A DNA stretch of 64,000 bases from an uncultured SAR116 cluster alpha proteobacterium (GCA_902619805.1 CACNGC010000004.1:1-64000); one strand, 5' to 3'; positions 29,894 to 41,382 are shown, counted from the stretch's first letter. Translations and numbers: made by a program. The notes: generated by a model not told the origin, from the sequence alone.

Positions 29894-29961
29894 GGTAGTC
29901 TTTTAAAAATGTAAGAACAGATTCTGAGTATTGTTTTCTTTATTGTAAAAAAGGGAAAAAG

Positions 29962-32900
29962 ATGAAATTTGAAAGACAATTTACAAAAAAAGGAAATGAT
30001 GCATATGCAGGTATGGAATTTAAAACTACTACCAGTGAAATTAAAAATCCCGATGGTACTGTAGTATTTAGTGCGCCTGATATTGAAGTGCCTGCTAACT
30101 ATTCTCAGGTTGCCGCAGATATTATTGCACAAAAATATTTTCGCAAAGCTGGTGTCCCAGTATATCTCAAAAAAGTAAAAGAAGAAAATGTACCAAATTG
30201 GTTATGGCGTTCAGAACCAGATAAATCAAAATTAGATAAGTTACCAGAAGATCAAAGATATAAAGGCGAAGAATCAGCAAAGCAAGTGTTTAACAGACTT
30301 GCTGGTACGTGGACATACTGGGGATGGAAGGGTAATTATTTTACAACTGAAGATAATGCAAAGACTTACTTTGATGAAATGAGATTTATGCTAGCCGCAC
30401 AAATGTGTGCTCCAAACTCACCACAATGGTTTAATACAGGCTTACACTGGGCTTATGGTATAGATGGCCCTAGTCAAGGTCACTACTATGTTGATTTTAA
30501 AACAAAAAAACTTGTTAAATCTCAATCCTCATATGAACATCCACAACCTCACGCCTGTTTCATTCAATCTGTAGCAGATGACCTTGTTAATGAAGGCGGG
30601 ATAATGGACCTTTGGGTTAGAGAGGCCAGGTTATTCAAATATGGTTCTGGAACAGGATCCAATTTTTCTAAATTAAGAGGCAGTACTGAAGGTTTATCAG
30701 GTGGTGGAAGATCTTCAGGAATGATGAGTTTTTTAAGAATAGGTGATAGAGCTGCTGGAGCAATCAAATCTGGTGGCACTACGAGAAGAGCAGCAAAAAT
30801 GGTCACAGTTGATATAGATCATCCTGATATAGAAGAATATATAAACTGGAAAGTCGTTGAAGAACAAAAAGTTGCTGCGCTGGTAGCGGGCTCAAAACTA
30901 ACTGCAAAAAATTTAAAATCCGTCATGGATGCTTGTAATTTAGAACATTATAATGACAAAGACAGATTAAATCCAAAAGTTAATAGCGAGCTTAAAAAAG
31001 CAATATTAAATTGCCGTGCAGTAATGATACCCGAAAATTACATACAAAGAGTAATTCAATTTGCCGGCCAAGGATTTAAAGAAATTGAATTCCAAACTTA
31101 CGATACAGATTGGGATAGCGAGGCTTACTTAACTGTATCTGGGCAGAATTCAAATAACTCAGTAAGAGTTAGTAATGAATTTTTAGAAAAAGTATCTCAA
31201 AATGGTAAATGGGATCTAAAAAGGAGAACTGACGGTGGTGTTCATAAAACAGTAGATGCAAAAGAATTGTGGTCTAAGATTTCTGAAGCTGCTTGGGCTT
31301 GTGCAGATCCTGGTTTGCAATATGACACTACCATTAACGAATGGCATACTTGCCCTAATGCTGGTAGAATTAATGCGTCTAACCCTTGCTCTGAATATAT
31401 GTTTATTGATGATACTGCCTGTAATTTGGCATCAATAAATCTGTTACAATTTAAGAAGGATGACGCCTCATTTGATATAAAAGCATATGAGTATACAACT
31501 AGATTGTGGACATTAACCCTTGAAATTTCCGTAATGATGGCACAATTTCCTTCAAAGGAAATTGCACAGAGATCTTATGAATATAGAACACTTGGACTAG
31601 GTTACGCAAATATTGGTGGCTTGTTAATGTCTTGGGGTATCCCTTATGACAGTGACCAAGGAAGATCTATATGCGCTGCTCTTACATCAATAATGACTGG
31701 GATATCATATGCAACATCAGCAGAAATCGCTGGTGAATTAGGACCATTTCCTAAATATAAAGAAAATGCAAATAGCATGTTAAAGGTTATAAGGAATCAC
31801 AAAAGAGCATCAGAGGGTAAAACACGAGGTTATGAAGACCTTTCTATAAATCCAGTTCCTTTGATGTCTGAGGATTGCCCTGATCAAAACTTAATAAGAG
31901 CTGCTAAAGATGCATGGGCTAAAGCACTCTCTTTAGGTGAAAAAAATGGCTATAGAAACGCTCAAGCTACAGTAATAGCTCCAACTGGAACAATTGGATT
32001 AGTAATGGATTGTGACACTACTGGTATTGAACCTGATTTTGCAATGGTAAAATTTAAGAAATTAGCGGGTGGTGGATATTTTAAAATTATAAATCGTGTA
32101 GTTCCTGAAGCACTGGCTCATTTGGGTTATGATACAGACCAAATTAACGACATGCAAAAGTATGCTGTTGGTGCTGGAAGTCTAAAAGAATGTCAAGCAA
32201 TAAGCCACAATGCATTAATTTCAAAAGGTTTTACTGACAAAGAAATAAAATTAATTGAAGACTCTTTAGAGTCAGCTTTTGATATTAAATTCGTTTTCAA
32301 TCAATTTACTCTAGGAGAAGAATTTTGTAAAAATACATTAGGTATTTCTTCTGAACAATTGAATGATTTTAGTTTCAATATGTTAGAGTTTTTAGGTTTC
32401 ACCCAAGAAGAAATAGATGTAGCCAATATTCACGTTTGTGGTGCTATGACTCTTGAAGGCGCTCCTCATTTGAATAAAGAACACCTTGCAGTATTTGATT
32501 GTGCAAACGTGTGTGGTCGAATTGGCAAGAGATTCCTATCTGTTGAAAGTCATATTAAAATGATGGCAGCAGCACAATCTTTTATCTCTGGTGCTATATC
32601 TAAAACTATAAATATGCCCAATGATGCTACTATAGATGATTGCAGTGATGCTTATATGTTGTCATGGAAATTGGGTATTAAAGCTAATGCACTATATAGA
32701 GATGGATCTAAATTAAGCCAACCACTTAACTCAGCACTTCTAGATGACGATGACATCGACGAAGATAATACAACAATCGAACAAGATATCACAAAACGAA
32801 CCAGTGAAGTTGTTGAAAAAATAGTTGAGAGAGTTGTTAGGGCAGAGCGCGAAAAACTACCACATAGAAGGAAAGGATATACACAGAAAGCAATGGTTGG

Positions 32901-33570
32901 TGGTCACAAAGTATATCTTAGAACTGGTGAATATGAAAATGGGAAATTAGGCGAGATTTTCATTGATATGCATAAAGAAGGTGCAGCTTTTAGATCTTTA
33001 ATGAATAACTTTGCTATTGCAGTGTCAATTGGTTTGCAATACGGGGTTCCTTTAGAGGAATTTGTTGAAGCATATACCTTTACACGCTTTGAACCTCAAG
33101 GAATGGTAACTGGTAATGATACTATTAAAATGTCAACTTCAATACTCGATTATATTTTTAGAGAATTAGCTATATCATATTTGGATCGAAATGATCTTGG
33201 CCATGTAGGACCAGACGATCTAGATTCAAGCACTACTGGCTCAGGTGATAACAAAGCGCTATTCTCAGAAAAAGTAGCAAGTCGAGGCTTTGTAAGAAGA
33301 GAATTAAAAGTCGTGTCTGGAGGTTCAAATAATATTTCAGTAATGCCGCAAACCACTTCCCTAAAAGATAAAGACTTAGAATTATCAGATAATAATGATA
33401 CTACTATTACTATTGATGAAACAAAGGCTCCAAGCCTTTCTCAAGAAATAGAAGCTAAAATAAAAGGCTATGAAGGGGAAGCTTGTGGTGAGTGTGGAAA
33501 TTTTACTCTACTTAGAAACGGTACATGTATGAAATGTAATACATGTGGTGCCACTTCGGGTTGTTCTTAA
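29962..33570 (+). CDS. nrdJ: Vitamin B12-dependent (class II) ribonucleotide reductase
   Basis: [59 protein letters not shown]-terminal [28 protein letters not shown]. Confidence 0.97.
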   Translation: MKFERQFTKKGNDAYAGMEFKTTTSEIKNPDGTVVFSAPDIEVPANYSQVAADIIAQKYFRKAGVPVYLKKVKEENVPNWLWRSEPDKSKLDKLPEDQRYKGEESAKQVFNRLAGTWTYWGWKGNYFTTEDNAKTYFDEMRFMLAAQMCAPNSPQWFNTGLHWAYGIDGPSQGHYYVDFKTKKLVKSQSSYEHPQPHACFIQSVADDLVNEGGIMDLWVREARLFKYGSGTGSNFSKLRGSTEGLSGGGRSSGMMSFLRIGDRAAGAIKSGGTTRRAAKMVTVDIDHPDIEEYINWKVVEEQKVAALVAGSKLTAKNLKSVMDACNLEHYNDKDRLNPKVNSELKKAILNCRAVMIPENYIQRVIQFAGQGFKEIEFQTYDTDWDSEAYLTVSGQNSNNSVRVSNEFLEKVSQNGKWDLKRRTDGGVHKTVDAKELWSKISEAAWACADPGLQYDTTINEWHTCPNAGRINASNPCSEYMFIDDTACNLASINLLQFKKDDASFDIKAYEYTTRLWTLTLEISVMMAQFPSKEIAQRSYEYRTLGLGYANIGGLLMSWGIPYDSDQGRSICAALTSIMTGISYATSAEIAGELGPFPKYKENANSMLKVIRNHKRASEGKTRGYEDLSINPVPLMSEDCPDQNLIRAAKDAWAKALSLGEKNGYRNAQATVIAPTGTIGLVMDCDTTGIEPDFAMVKFKKLAGGGYFKIINRVVPEALAHLGYDTDQINDMQKYAVGAGSLKECQAISHNALISKGFTDKEIKLIEDSLESAFDIKFVFNQFTLGEEFCKNTLGISSEQLNDFSFNMLEFLGFTQEEIDVANIHVCGAMTLEGAPHLNKEHLAVFDCANVCGRIGKRFLSVESHIKMMAAAQSFISGAISKTINMPNDATIDDCSDAYMLSWKLGIKANALYRDGSKLSQPLNSALLDDDDIDEDNTTIEQDITKRTSEVVEKIVERVVRAEREKLPHRRKGYTQKAMVGGHKVYLRTGEYENGKLGEIFIDMHKEGAAFRSLMNNFAIAVSIGLQYGVPLEEFVEAYTFTRFEPQGMVTGNDTIKMSTSILDYIFRELAISYLDRNDLGHVGPDDLDSSTTGSGDNKALFSEKVASRGFVRRELKVVSGGSNNISVMPQTTSLKDKDLELSDNNDTTITIDETKAPSLSQEIEAKIKGYEGEACGECGNFTLLRNGTCMKCNTCGATSGCS

Positions 33571-33584
33571 ATTAGGGGTCTAAA

Positions 33585-34055
33585 ATGACTAAAGATATTA
33601 ATAAGCGATTAGAAGAATTAAATATAAATATTGATAAAGCTAGTGCTCCAGCAGGAAGTTACATTCCATATGTAATATCAAATAACTTAGTTTTCATATC
33701 AGGACAATTACCATTTATTAATGGAGAATTAACTGTTAAAGGGAAAATAGGAGGTAATGTATCTGTTGAAGAGGGAATTCAAATGGCTGAAGCTTGCGCA
33801 ATGGCTTTGCTAAGCCAATTGAAGGAAGCTTGCAATGGTGATCTTAGTAAAGTTAAAAGAGTTGTTAAATTAGGTGGATTTGTAGCCTCTACACCAGACT
33901 TTACTGATCAGCCTAAGATAATAAACGGAGCATCAGATTTATTCGTTAAAATTTTTGGAGAACATGGGAAACACGCTAGATTTGCAGTTGGAGCGCCAGC
34001 GCTTCCAAGAAACGTCCCAGTAGAAATCGAAGGTATTTTTGAGATTGAAAATTAA
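33585..34055 (+). CDS. RidA family protein
   Basis: PAGSYIPYVISNNLVFISGQLPFINGEL; GAPALPRNVPVEIEGIFEI. Confidence 0.9.
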   Translation: MTKDINKRLEELNINIDKASAPAGSYIPYVISNNLVFISGQLPFINGELTVKGKIGGNVSVEEGIQMAEACAMALLSQLKEACNGDLSKVKRVVKLGGFVASTPDFTDQPKIINGASDLFVKIFGEHGKHARFAVGAPALPRNVPVEIEGIFEIEN

Positions 34056-34076
34056 GACATATTTTCTAAAAACCTT

Positions 34077-35225
34077 TTGATGTTGAAAGTTGAATTAATA
34101 TCCAAATTATCTGATATCAATAAAAATGATTGGAATAATCTAAATACTTATAATCATCCATTTACATCTTATGATTTTTTAAATTCTTTGGAAGTTTCAA
34201 AATCAGTTCATTCATCAAAAGGTTGGAATCCTCAGCACATAATAATTAAAAATACAAATCAGGAAATAATAGGCGTTTCCCCAAATTATTTAAAAATGCA
34301 CTCATACGGTGAATATATTTTTGACCATTCTTGGGCAAATGCTTTTGAAAATGCTGGAGGCCAATATTATCCAAAACTAATTTGTGCAATTCCTTTTACA
34401 CCTGCAACCGGTCCAAGAATTATGATCAATCCTGAAAATACAGATCATAAAAAAATCTTTGACTTGATAATAAAAACATATGAGTTGATTGTCAGAAATA
34501 ACAAGTTGAGTTCCGCACATATTAACTTTACTACAGATGATTTTAATAAAAGATTACAAAATGATAATTGGATAAAAAGAACTGGATTACAATTCCACTG
34601 GCATAACAATAATTATGAAACATTTGACGACTTTTTAAATCAGCTGAAGAGTTCAAAAAGAAAAGCAATTAAGAATGAAAGAAAAAAAATTAAAAATACA
34701 AATTTAGTTATAGACAAATTGACTGGTGAACAACTAAACGAAGAAATATGGGATTCTTTTTATAATTTTTATTTAAACACAATAGACAAAAAATGGGGGG
34801 GTGCATATTTAACAAAAGAATTTTTCTATTTACTAAATGAGACAATGAAAAATCATATTTTATTAATTATAGCTAGACAAGATAAAAAAGTTGTCGCTGG
34901 CGCTTTGAACTTTATTAGTAAAAACACTCTTTATGGAAGAAATTGGGGTTCTATTGTAAATATTCCTTTTTTACATTTTGAACTTTGTTATTACCAAGCG
35001 ATTGAATATGCAATTGAAAAAAACATCAAATTAGTTGAAGCAGGTGCACAAGGTCATCACAAAATACAAAGAGGGTATATTGCAAAACCAACTTATAGTA
35101 ATCATTTTGTATTAAATGATTCTTTTGCGAAAGCCATTAAAAATTTTACTAAATTAGAAGAAATAGAAATTAACAAACAAATAAAATTTATCAATACAGA
35201 AAATTCTCCATACTCGAATATTTAA
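34077..35225 (+). CDS. GNAT/FemAB-like N-acetyltransferase (DUF482 type)
   Basis: NHPFTSYDFLNSLE, YGEYIFDHSWANAFE, PFTPATGPRIM, EAGAQGHHKIQRGY. Confidence 0.85.
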   Translation: MMLKVELISKLSDINKNDWNNLNTYNHPFTSYDFLNSLEVSKSVHSSKGWNPQHIIIKNTNQEIIGVSPNYLKMHSYGEYIFDHSWANAFENAGGQYYPKLICAIPFTPATGPRIMINPENTDHKKIFDLIIKTYELIVRNNKLSSAHINFTTDDFNKRLQNDNWIKRTGLQFHWHNNNYETFDDFLNQLKSSKRKAIKNERKKIKNTNLVIDKLTGEQLNEEIWDSFYNFYLNTIDKKWGGAYLTKEFFYLLNETMKNHILLIIARQDKKVVAGALNFISKNTLYGRNWGSIVNIPFLHFELCYYQAIEYAIEKNIKLVEAGAQGHHKIQRGYIAKPTYSNHFVLNDSFAKAIKNFTKLEEIEINKQIKFINTENSPYSNI

Positions 35226-37546
35226 GTTAATTCCGTAGCACCATTACTTTTATTTTTTGGACTTATTGTCTTCTTTTTTTTGTCTTTAGAAGCTGAACCT
35301 TCTGTTTTTAATGTTAATTTATCTTTTGATAAATCAACATAAACAACTCCACCATCAACTAATCCTCCAAATAAAAGTTCTTCGGCCAAAGGCTTTTTTA
35401 TATGCTCTTGAATTACTCTTCCTAGAGGTCTGGCACCGAAAGTTTTATCGTAACCCTTTGTTGCTAGCCAGTCTCTAGCTTTATCAGTTAATACAACAGA
35501 TACACTTTTTTCAGATAATTGAGCTTCTAATTGCATTATAAATTTGTCAACAACCATTCTAACAACTTCTAATGGTAAGTATCCAAAAGGAATTATGGCA
35601 TCTAATCTATTTCGAAATTCTGGTGCAAATAATTTATCAATTGCTTCGCTATCTGCGCCTTCACGATTTTCTTGTTTAAATCCTATCGCTGCTTTTGAGA
35701 GCTCTTGTGCTCCTGCATTTGTAGTCATAATTAAAATCGTATTTCTAAAATCTACAGATTTACCATTATTGTCTGTTAATTTTCCATGATCCATTACTTG
35801 AAGAAGTAAGTTAAATAAATCTGGGTGCGCTTTTTCTATCTCGTCTAATAATAATACAGAATGAGGGTTTTGATCGACAGCATCAGTTAAAAGACCACCT
35901 TGATCAAAACCAACATACCCTGGAGGAGCTCCAATTAATCTTGAAACCGTGTGTCTTTCCATATATTCTGACATATCGAACCTTATGAGCTTAACCCCAG
36001 TAGCTTCAGCTAATTGTTTAGCAACTTCGGTTTTCCCAACACCCGTTGGGCCAGAAAATAAGTAACAGCCTACCGGTTTTTCACCTTCCCTTAACCCTGC
36101 TCTAGATAATTTTATACTTGATACTAGCTCAGACACTGCTTTGTCCTGACCATAAACCATTCTTTTTAAATCGTCTTCTAACTTCGAAAGCGCTTTTCTA
36201 TCATCTTTAGAAACATTTCTAGGTGGTATCCTTGCAATTAATGCAATAGTCTCTTCAATCTCGACTTGACCAATAATTTTCTTTCTTTTTGATTTATTTT
36301 TTAACATTTGAGCTGCAGCAGTTTCATCAATGACGTCAATAGCTTTGTCGGGCAACTTTCTATCATTTATATACCTAGCAGATAGTTCAACAGCAGTTTT
36401 AATAGCATTATTTGTGAATTTTAAATTATGGTGTTTTTCATAACGTGATTTCAAACCCATTAAGATTTTAACAGTATCTTCAACATTTGGCTCTGAAACG
36501 TCAATCTTTTGAAAACGTCTCACTAAGGCTCTATCTTTGTCAAAATAACCTCTATATTCTTTATAGGTTGTTGAACCTATACATTTTAATGAGCCATTTT
36601 GAAGTGCTGGTTTTAGTAAATTAGAAGCATCCATGGCTCCACCACTAGTCGCACCTGCGCCAATTATAGTGTGAATCTCATCAATAAATAGTATTGCATT
36701 CTCATTCTTTTCAATCTCTTTCATTACAGCCTTTAAACGTTCTTCAAAATCACCCCTATACCTTGTACCCGCTAATAAAGCGCCCATGTCTAGTGCATAA
36801 ATTTCTGAATTTAATAAAACTTCAGGAACATTGCCATTTACAACTTTATCAGCTAGACCTTCTGCTATTGCAGTTTTTCCAACACCAGGGTCACCTACTA
36901 ACAAAGGATTATTCTTTGTTCTTCTGCATAAAACCTGAATAGTTCTATCTAGCTCAGATTGTCTGCCTATTAAAGGATCAACTTTACCCTCTGCTGCTTT
37001 CTCATTTAGGTTTACTGCATATTTATCTAGAGCTTTTTCAGATTTATTATTATCGGCATCTTCAATGTCATTGTCAGCTCCAGATGGTGTAGTAGATTTT
37101 GAGTAGTTAGGATCTTTCGCCAAACCATGACTTATAAAACTTACTGCATCAAGACGTTTCATATCCTGTTTCTGAAGTAAATAAACTGCATAGCAATCCC
37201 TTTCTGAAAACATAGATACTAAAATATTTGCTCCTGTTGCTTCGCTTCTTCCTGAGGATTGAGTATGTATTACAGCTCTTTGAACAACTCTTTGAAAACC
37301 TGCTGTTGGTTGTGTGTCAGCTTCTTTGTCTGATGTAACAATTGCCTTCAATTCTTCTTTTAAGTATCTATCTATGTCTTCTTCTAATATTTTTACATTC
37401 ACCGAACATGCTTTCAAGACTTCAACAGCATCTTGATCTTTTAACAAAGCAAAAAGTAAGTGCTCTAATGTTGCAAACTCATGTTTTAATGAAGAAGCAT
37501 TTGTCATTGCTCGTCTAAGCGTTTCTTCTAAGGATTTAGATAACAT
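35222..37546 (-). CDS. clpA: ATP-dependent Clp protease ATP-binding subunit ClpA
   Basis: GDPGVGKTAIAEGLA, SGPTGVGKTEVAKQLA Walker A motifs, N-terminal Clp repeats, gene order clpS-clpA. Confidence 0.97.
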   Translation of the reverse strand: MLSKSLEETLRRAMTNASSLKHEFATLEHLLFALLKDQDAVEVLKACSVNVKILEEDIDRYLKEELKAIVTSDKEADTQPTAGFQRVVQRAVIHTQSSGRSEATGANILVSMFSERDCYAVYLLQKQDMKRLDAVSFISHGLAKDPNYSKSTTPSGADNDIEDADNNKSEKALDKYAVNLNEKAAEGKVDPLIGRQSELDRTIQVLCRRTKNNPLLVGDPGVGKTAIAEGLADKVVNGNVPEVLLNSEIYALDMGALLAGTRYRGDFEERLKAVMKEIEKNENAILFIDEIHTIIGAGATSGGAMDASNLLKPALQNGSLKCIGSTTYKEYRGYFDKDRALVRRFQKIDVSEPNVEDTVKILMGLKSRYEKHHNLKFTNNAIKTAVELSARYINDRKLPDKAIDVIDETAAAQMLKNKSKRKKIIGQVEIEETIALIARIPPRNVSKDDRKALSKLEDDLKRMVYGQDKAVSELVSSIKLSRAGLREGEKPVGCYLFSGPTGVGKTEVAKQLAEATGVKLIRFDMSEYMERHTVSRLIGAPPGYVGFDQGGLLTDAVDQNPHSVLLLDEIEKAHPDLFNLLLQVMDHGKLTDNNGKSVDFRNTILIMTTNAGAQELSKAAIGFKQENREGADSEAIDKLFAPEFRNRLDAIIPFGYLPLEVVRMVVDKFIMQLEAQLSEKSVSVVLTDKARDWLATKGYDKTFGARPLGRVIQEHIKKPLAEELLFGGLVDGGVVYVDLSKDKLTLKTEGSASKDKKKKTISPKNKSNGATELT

Positions 37547-37548
37547 GG

Positions 37549-37938
37549 TTATTCCTTTTCTAATTGAACTTGTAAAGGATGCTCATATTTACGGGCATAG
37601 TTCATTACTTGCATCGCTTTGGTTTCTGCTAAATCATATGCATAAACCCCACATACACCAACACCACGTTGATGGACATGAAGCATTATTTGTGTTGCCT
37701 CTTCTCTATTTTTCTGAAAAAATTTTTCAAGCACTTCAATAACAAATTCCATTGGGGTATAATCATCATTCATCATTAATACTCGATAGAGCGGTGGAGT
37801 CTTTGTTTTTGGCTTTACTGCTAGTTTTACGTTTCCTTCAACATCGTCCTTGCTATCTTTATCTTCACCCATAGTAATTGATGGTATAATTCTTAAAACA
37901 AATTCTTCAGAATTTTTATACTGTGTATTATTCAACAA
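37549..37938 (-). CDS. clpS: ATP-dependent Clp protease adaptor ClpS
   Basis: [26 protein letters not shown]...[23 protein letters not shown]. Confidence 0.97.
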   Translation of the reverse strand: MLNNTQYKNSEEFVLRIIPSITMGEDKDSKDDVEGNVKLAVKPKTKTPPLYRVLMMNDDYTPMEFVIEVLEKFFQKNREEATQIMLHVHQRGVGVCGVYAYDLAETKAMQVMNYARKYEHPLQVQLEKE

Positions 37939-38054
37939 CTTTTTTAGTATTCCTTATTTTGATAATTCATATTTTATATAAGAACGACAGAGAGGTTCGA
38001 CAAGTTTAAGTTAATTTTTTTAATATACTCTTCCATAATTATTGCTTGTATTCT

Positions 38055-38100
38055 ATACTAAATGTAGTGTTTTGTTAGAAAAATAATCTAAATGATGTGT
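38055..38100. promoter_or_regulatory. Tandem imperfect repeat resembling NrdR boxes in clpS-dacF intergenic region
   Basis: ATACTAAATGTAGTGT (38055-38070) and AATCTAAATGATGTGT (38085-38100), 30-bp period. Confidence 0.3.
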
Positions 38101-38179
38101 TTATTTTAATCTTTAGATTATAATTTTTTTAACTTTTATGCTATTAGAAGTATTTTAATTAATTTTTTGGATAAAAAAA

Positions 38180-39454
38180 TTGCTTAATAATTGTGCTAAA
38201 ATATTAAATTACCAGAAATTTTTTTTATTTAATAAAAACTATTCACTCCGTTTAATAAAATTAATTTTCAATTCTATATTTATTTTATTTTTTATTGCTA
38301 TTGTTTCATCTGCTGAAGCTAAATATGCCTCTTTTATTATTAATGAAAATACTAAACGTATTTATCATAATACTAATGCAGATACACGAAACTATCCTGC
38401 CTCTTTAACAAAAATTATGACTTTGTACATGGTATTTGACGCTCTAAAAAACAAAAAAATTTCTATGAATACTAAATTCAAAATTTCCAAACGTGCAGCT
38501 AGACAGCCACCATCTAAATTAAATCTTTCTGCTGGTTCTAGTATTACGGTTAAAAATGCTATTTTAGCTTTAATCACCAAATCAGCTAATGATGTAGCAA
38601 CAGTTGTAGCTGAAAACCTTGGAAAATCAGAAAGAAATTTTGCTAGATTAATGACAAGGAAAGCCAAAAAATTGGGTATGACACGTACAACATTTAAAAA
38701 TGCTTCGGGTTTACCTAATAGGGGTCAATTATCAACAGCTCGAGATATGGCGATTCTTGGAATGGCTATTAGAAAAAATCACTCTAATTTTTTTAAATTA
38801 TTCAAGACTAAATCTTTTGTTTATAAAGGAGTTAAATATACCAATCATAATAATCTATTAAGCAGCTACTCTGGAACAGATGGCATTAAAACTGGTTATA
38901 CGAACGCCTCTGGTTTTAACCTTGTTGCTTCTGTTGAAAGAAACGGACAAAGAATTATTGGCGTTGTTTTTGGTGGAAAAAAGGCAAGATCACGTGATAA
39001 ACATATGATAAATTTACTAAATAAATACTTTAAAACCAGTCCTTCTAAACCACTTGTTAGAATAGCAAAACCTTCAGAAATGCCTAAAGTTCGACCTAAA
39101 ATTATTGTTGCAGAAAAAAATGTTAAAAATTTTAAAATACCTCCTAAAACCACCAAAACTTTGTACGCTGAAAGCGTCCAAGATGATTGGTTTGTACAAA
39201 TTGGTGCTTTTAAGAATAGATTAAATGCTCATAAAGCAGCTCGTAACGCCAGAAATATTGTTCCAGAACAACTTGGTAATTTACCTGCTTCATTAAGTAA
39301 AATAACTAAAACTAACAATGCAACCAATAATTTGGAGTACTTATGGAGAGTTCGTTTTATCGAACTAGCAGAAAATCAAGCACGTACAGTTTGTGCAGAA
39401 CTTTGGACTTCCGGCCTAAGTTGTATCCCACTACCTTCAAATAATGAATCCTAA
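38180..39454 (+). CDS. D-alanyl-D-alanine carboxypeptidase with C-terminal SPOR-like domain
   Basis: YPASLTKIMTLYMVF (SxxK), ITKSANDVATVVAENL (SxN), GIKTGYTNASGFNL (KTG), DDWFVQIGAFKNRLNAHKAA. Confidence 0.93.
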   Translation: MLNNCAKILNYQKFFLFNKNYSLRLIKLIFNSIFILFFIAIVSSAEAKYASFIINENTKRIYHNTNADTRNYPASLTKIMTLYMVFDALKNKKISMNTKFKISKRAARQPPSKLNLSAGSSITVKNAILALITKSANDVATVVAENLGKSERNFARLMTRKAKKLGMTRTTFKNASGLPNRGQLSTARDMAILGMAIRKNHSNFFKLFKTKSFVYKGVKYTNHNNLLSSYSGTDGIKTGYTNASGFNLVASVERNGQRIIGVVFGGKKARSRDKHMINLLNKYFKTSPSKPLVRIAKPSEMPKVRPKIIVAEKNVKNFKIPPKTTKTLYAESVQDDWFVQIGAFKNRLNAHKAARNARNIVPEQLGNLPASLSKITKTNNATNNLEYLWRVRFIELAENQARTVCAELWTSGLSCIPLPSNNES

Positions 39455-39467
39455 CAAAAACACTTCT

Positions 39468-40790
39468 CTAGGATACTTTTAATATGTCAGCCCAATTTGT
39501 AGTATAAAAAGGAGATCTATAAAAAGATCGCATTCTCCATTTATCTTTTTCTATTTTTTTCCTTTCTGAGTGTTTTACTATCCCTTGAGAGCCATAAAAC
39601 AATGTCATTTTTCCCATTTTAGAATTTATATCATCTAATATTTTCATACTGATATCAGACGCATCAGCAATATTTTTATAATTTTTGCCATATGTAAACA
39701 AGTTATCCTGAATAACATAATCATTATTTTTAACATCTTTTTTTCTTTGTTTTAAATCAAGTAATATTACTCCAATTTTTTTATAATTATAATTTGGGCG
39801 ATAAAGTCTATCTAATACCTTAAATGCTTTTTTCATTATGATATTTGTATTGTCTGTTAAATCGTCAAAAGGTAATATTGCACTATTATTATATTGTAAA
39901 TCATTTTTTCTAAAACGATTGGTATTAATAAAAACACAAATCTCTCCACATAAGCTATCTTGACTTCTAAGCTTCTCTGCTGCTCTTGCCACATGATTTG
40001 CTAATGCTTGTTTGAGATTATATTTATCGTTAATCATATTGCCAAAAGATCTGGAAACTGTAATAGATTTCTTATCCACTATATTTTCTAGAACAAGGCA
40101 AGGATTTCCTCTTAATTCATAAACCATACGTTCACCAACAACTGACACTAATTTTCTGATCTGACGAGGATCTGATTGCTGTAAATCAAATGGATTATTA
40201 ATTCCTATTGATTTTAAACGATTTGCCCATCCTTTAGAGATGCCCCAAATATCTTCTAATTGAATATTACTTAGTATATTTCTTAAATGATCAGATATAG
40301 TTAAAATATAAACGCCGTTAGATGAATGTTTCTTAGCCATTTTATTTGCTAATTTTGCTAATGTTTTAGTAGGGCCTACTCCGATCGAAACAGGTATACC
40401 AGTCCACTGATAAATAAATTGTCTAATTCTAAACATTTCTTCTAAAATAGTTTTTATATTGAATTTTCTTAAGTCAAGAAACGCTTCATCAATAGAGTAT
40501 ATTTCTATGTCAGGTACAAAATAATTTAATGAACTCATTACCCGAGAAGACATGTCCCCATACAAAGTATAATTTGAGGAATATGTGAATATTTTATTCT
40601 TCTTTATTAATGTTTTGTATAAATGTAATGGGGCTCCCATAGGTATGCCCAAAGATTTTGCTTCATTAGATCTAGCAATAATACAACCATCATTATTGGA
40701 TAATACCACAACTGGTTTGTTTCTCAATAATGGATTAAAAACTCTTTCGCAGGAAACATAGAAATTGTTACAGTCAACTAATCCATACAT
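39468..40790 (-). CDS. umuC: Y-family DNA polymerase, UmuC (Pol V catalytic subunit)
   Basis: YGLVDCNNFYVSCERVFNP, NNDGCIIARS, YSIDEAFLDL, VSIGVGPTKTLAKLAN. Confidence 0.96.
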   Translation of the reverse strand: MYGLVDCNNFYVSCERVFNPLLRNKPVVVLSNNDGCIIARSNEAKSLGIPMGAPLHLYKTLIKKNKIFTYSSNYTLYGDMSSRVMSSLNYFVPDIEIYSIDEAFLDLRKFNIKTILEEMFRIRQFIYQWTGIPVSIGVGPTKTLAKLANKMAKKHSSNGVYILTISDHLRNILSNIQLEDIWGISKGWANRLKSIGINNPFDLQQSDPRQIRKLVSVVGERMVYELRGNPCLVLENIVDKKSITVSRSFGNMINDKYNLKQALANHVARAAEKLRSQDSLCGEICVFINTNRFRKNDLQYNNSAILPFDDLTDNTNIIMKKAFKVLDRLYRPNYNYKKIGVILLDLKQRKKDVKNNDYVIQDNLFTYGKNYKNIADASDISMKILDDINSKMGKMTLFYGSQGIVKHSERKKIEKDKWRMRSFYRSPFYTTNWADILKVS

Positions 40791-40791
40791 A

Positions 40792-41280
40792 TCATAAAAA
40801 ATGAACCGAACTAGTTACCACACCCCAAATTTCCATATTCATATGGTCTTCAATTTCAATTGGTTTATATAAATCATTTTCTGGCATCAATATTATTTTT
40901 CCAGACCGCTTGTATAATCTTTTAACAGTCATTTGTCCGTCTAAAACAGCTATAATTACTTTTCCATGTGCAGGCTTAATACTCCTGTCAACAACCAAGA
41001 TATCATTATCATTTATACCAGCATTAATCATTGAATCACCATTAACGCGAACAAAAAATGTTGCAGCAGGACGTTTGATTAGATAGCTATTTAAATCTAA
41101 ACTTCTTTCTAAGTTATCGTCTGCAGGGGAAGGAAAACCTGCTGAGACTTTAGAACTATAAAGAGGAAAAGTTTGAGAACGATTTAAACATGGTCTAAAT
41201 ACTTCTAATTTATCTGACAGCTTATAATGTCCATTTTGAGCTAAAATTCTTTTAGTTTTTTCTAAATTTAAATTAATCAT
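40792..41280 (-). CDS. umuD: UmuD-type S24 peptidase (LexA-like)
   Basis: SAGFPSPADDNLERSLDLN cleavage region, FFVRVNGDSMINAGINDNDILVVDRS, GKVIIAVLDGQMTVKRL. Confidence 0.93.
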   Translation of the reverse strand: MINLNLEKTKRILAQNGHYKLSDKLEVFRPCLNRSQTFPLYSSKVSAGFPSPADDNLERSLDLNSYLIKRPAATFFVRVNGDSMINAGINDNDILVVDRSIKPAHGKVIIAVLDGQMTVKRLYKRSGKIILMPENDLYKPIEIEDHMNMEIWGVVTSSVHFL

Positions 41281-41300
41281 TATTTCATTCCAAATATTTT

Positions 41301-41315
41301 GTTCATGTTTTGTTC
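41301..41315 (-). promoter_or_regulatory. LexA/SOS box GAAC-N7-GAAC upstream of umuDC
   Basis: Plus strand GTTCATGTTTTGTTC; coding strand GAACAAAACATGAAC, about 21 nt upstream of the umuD start. Confidence 0.75.
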
Positions 41316-41382
41316 TCCTATAAAATTAATTAAGAGTCAAGTATTAAAAAATTGAAATCTAATTTCAAAAAAATAGCGTAAA

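Noticed and set aside
29582-29961. Chromosomal origin of replication
   Set aside because: Two DnaA boxes and AT-rich DNA are present, but there are only two boxes and no dnaA, dnaN, parAB, gidA or hemE nearby; promoter regulation of nrdJ is the simpler reading.
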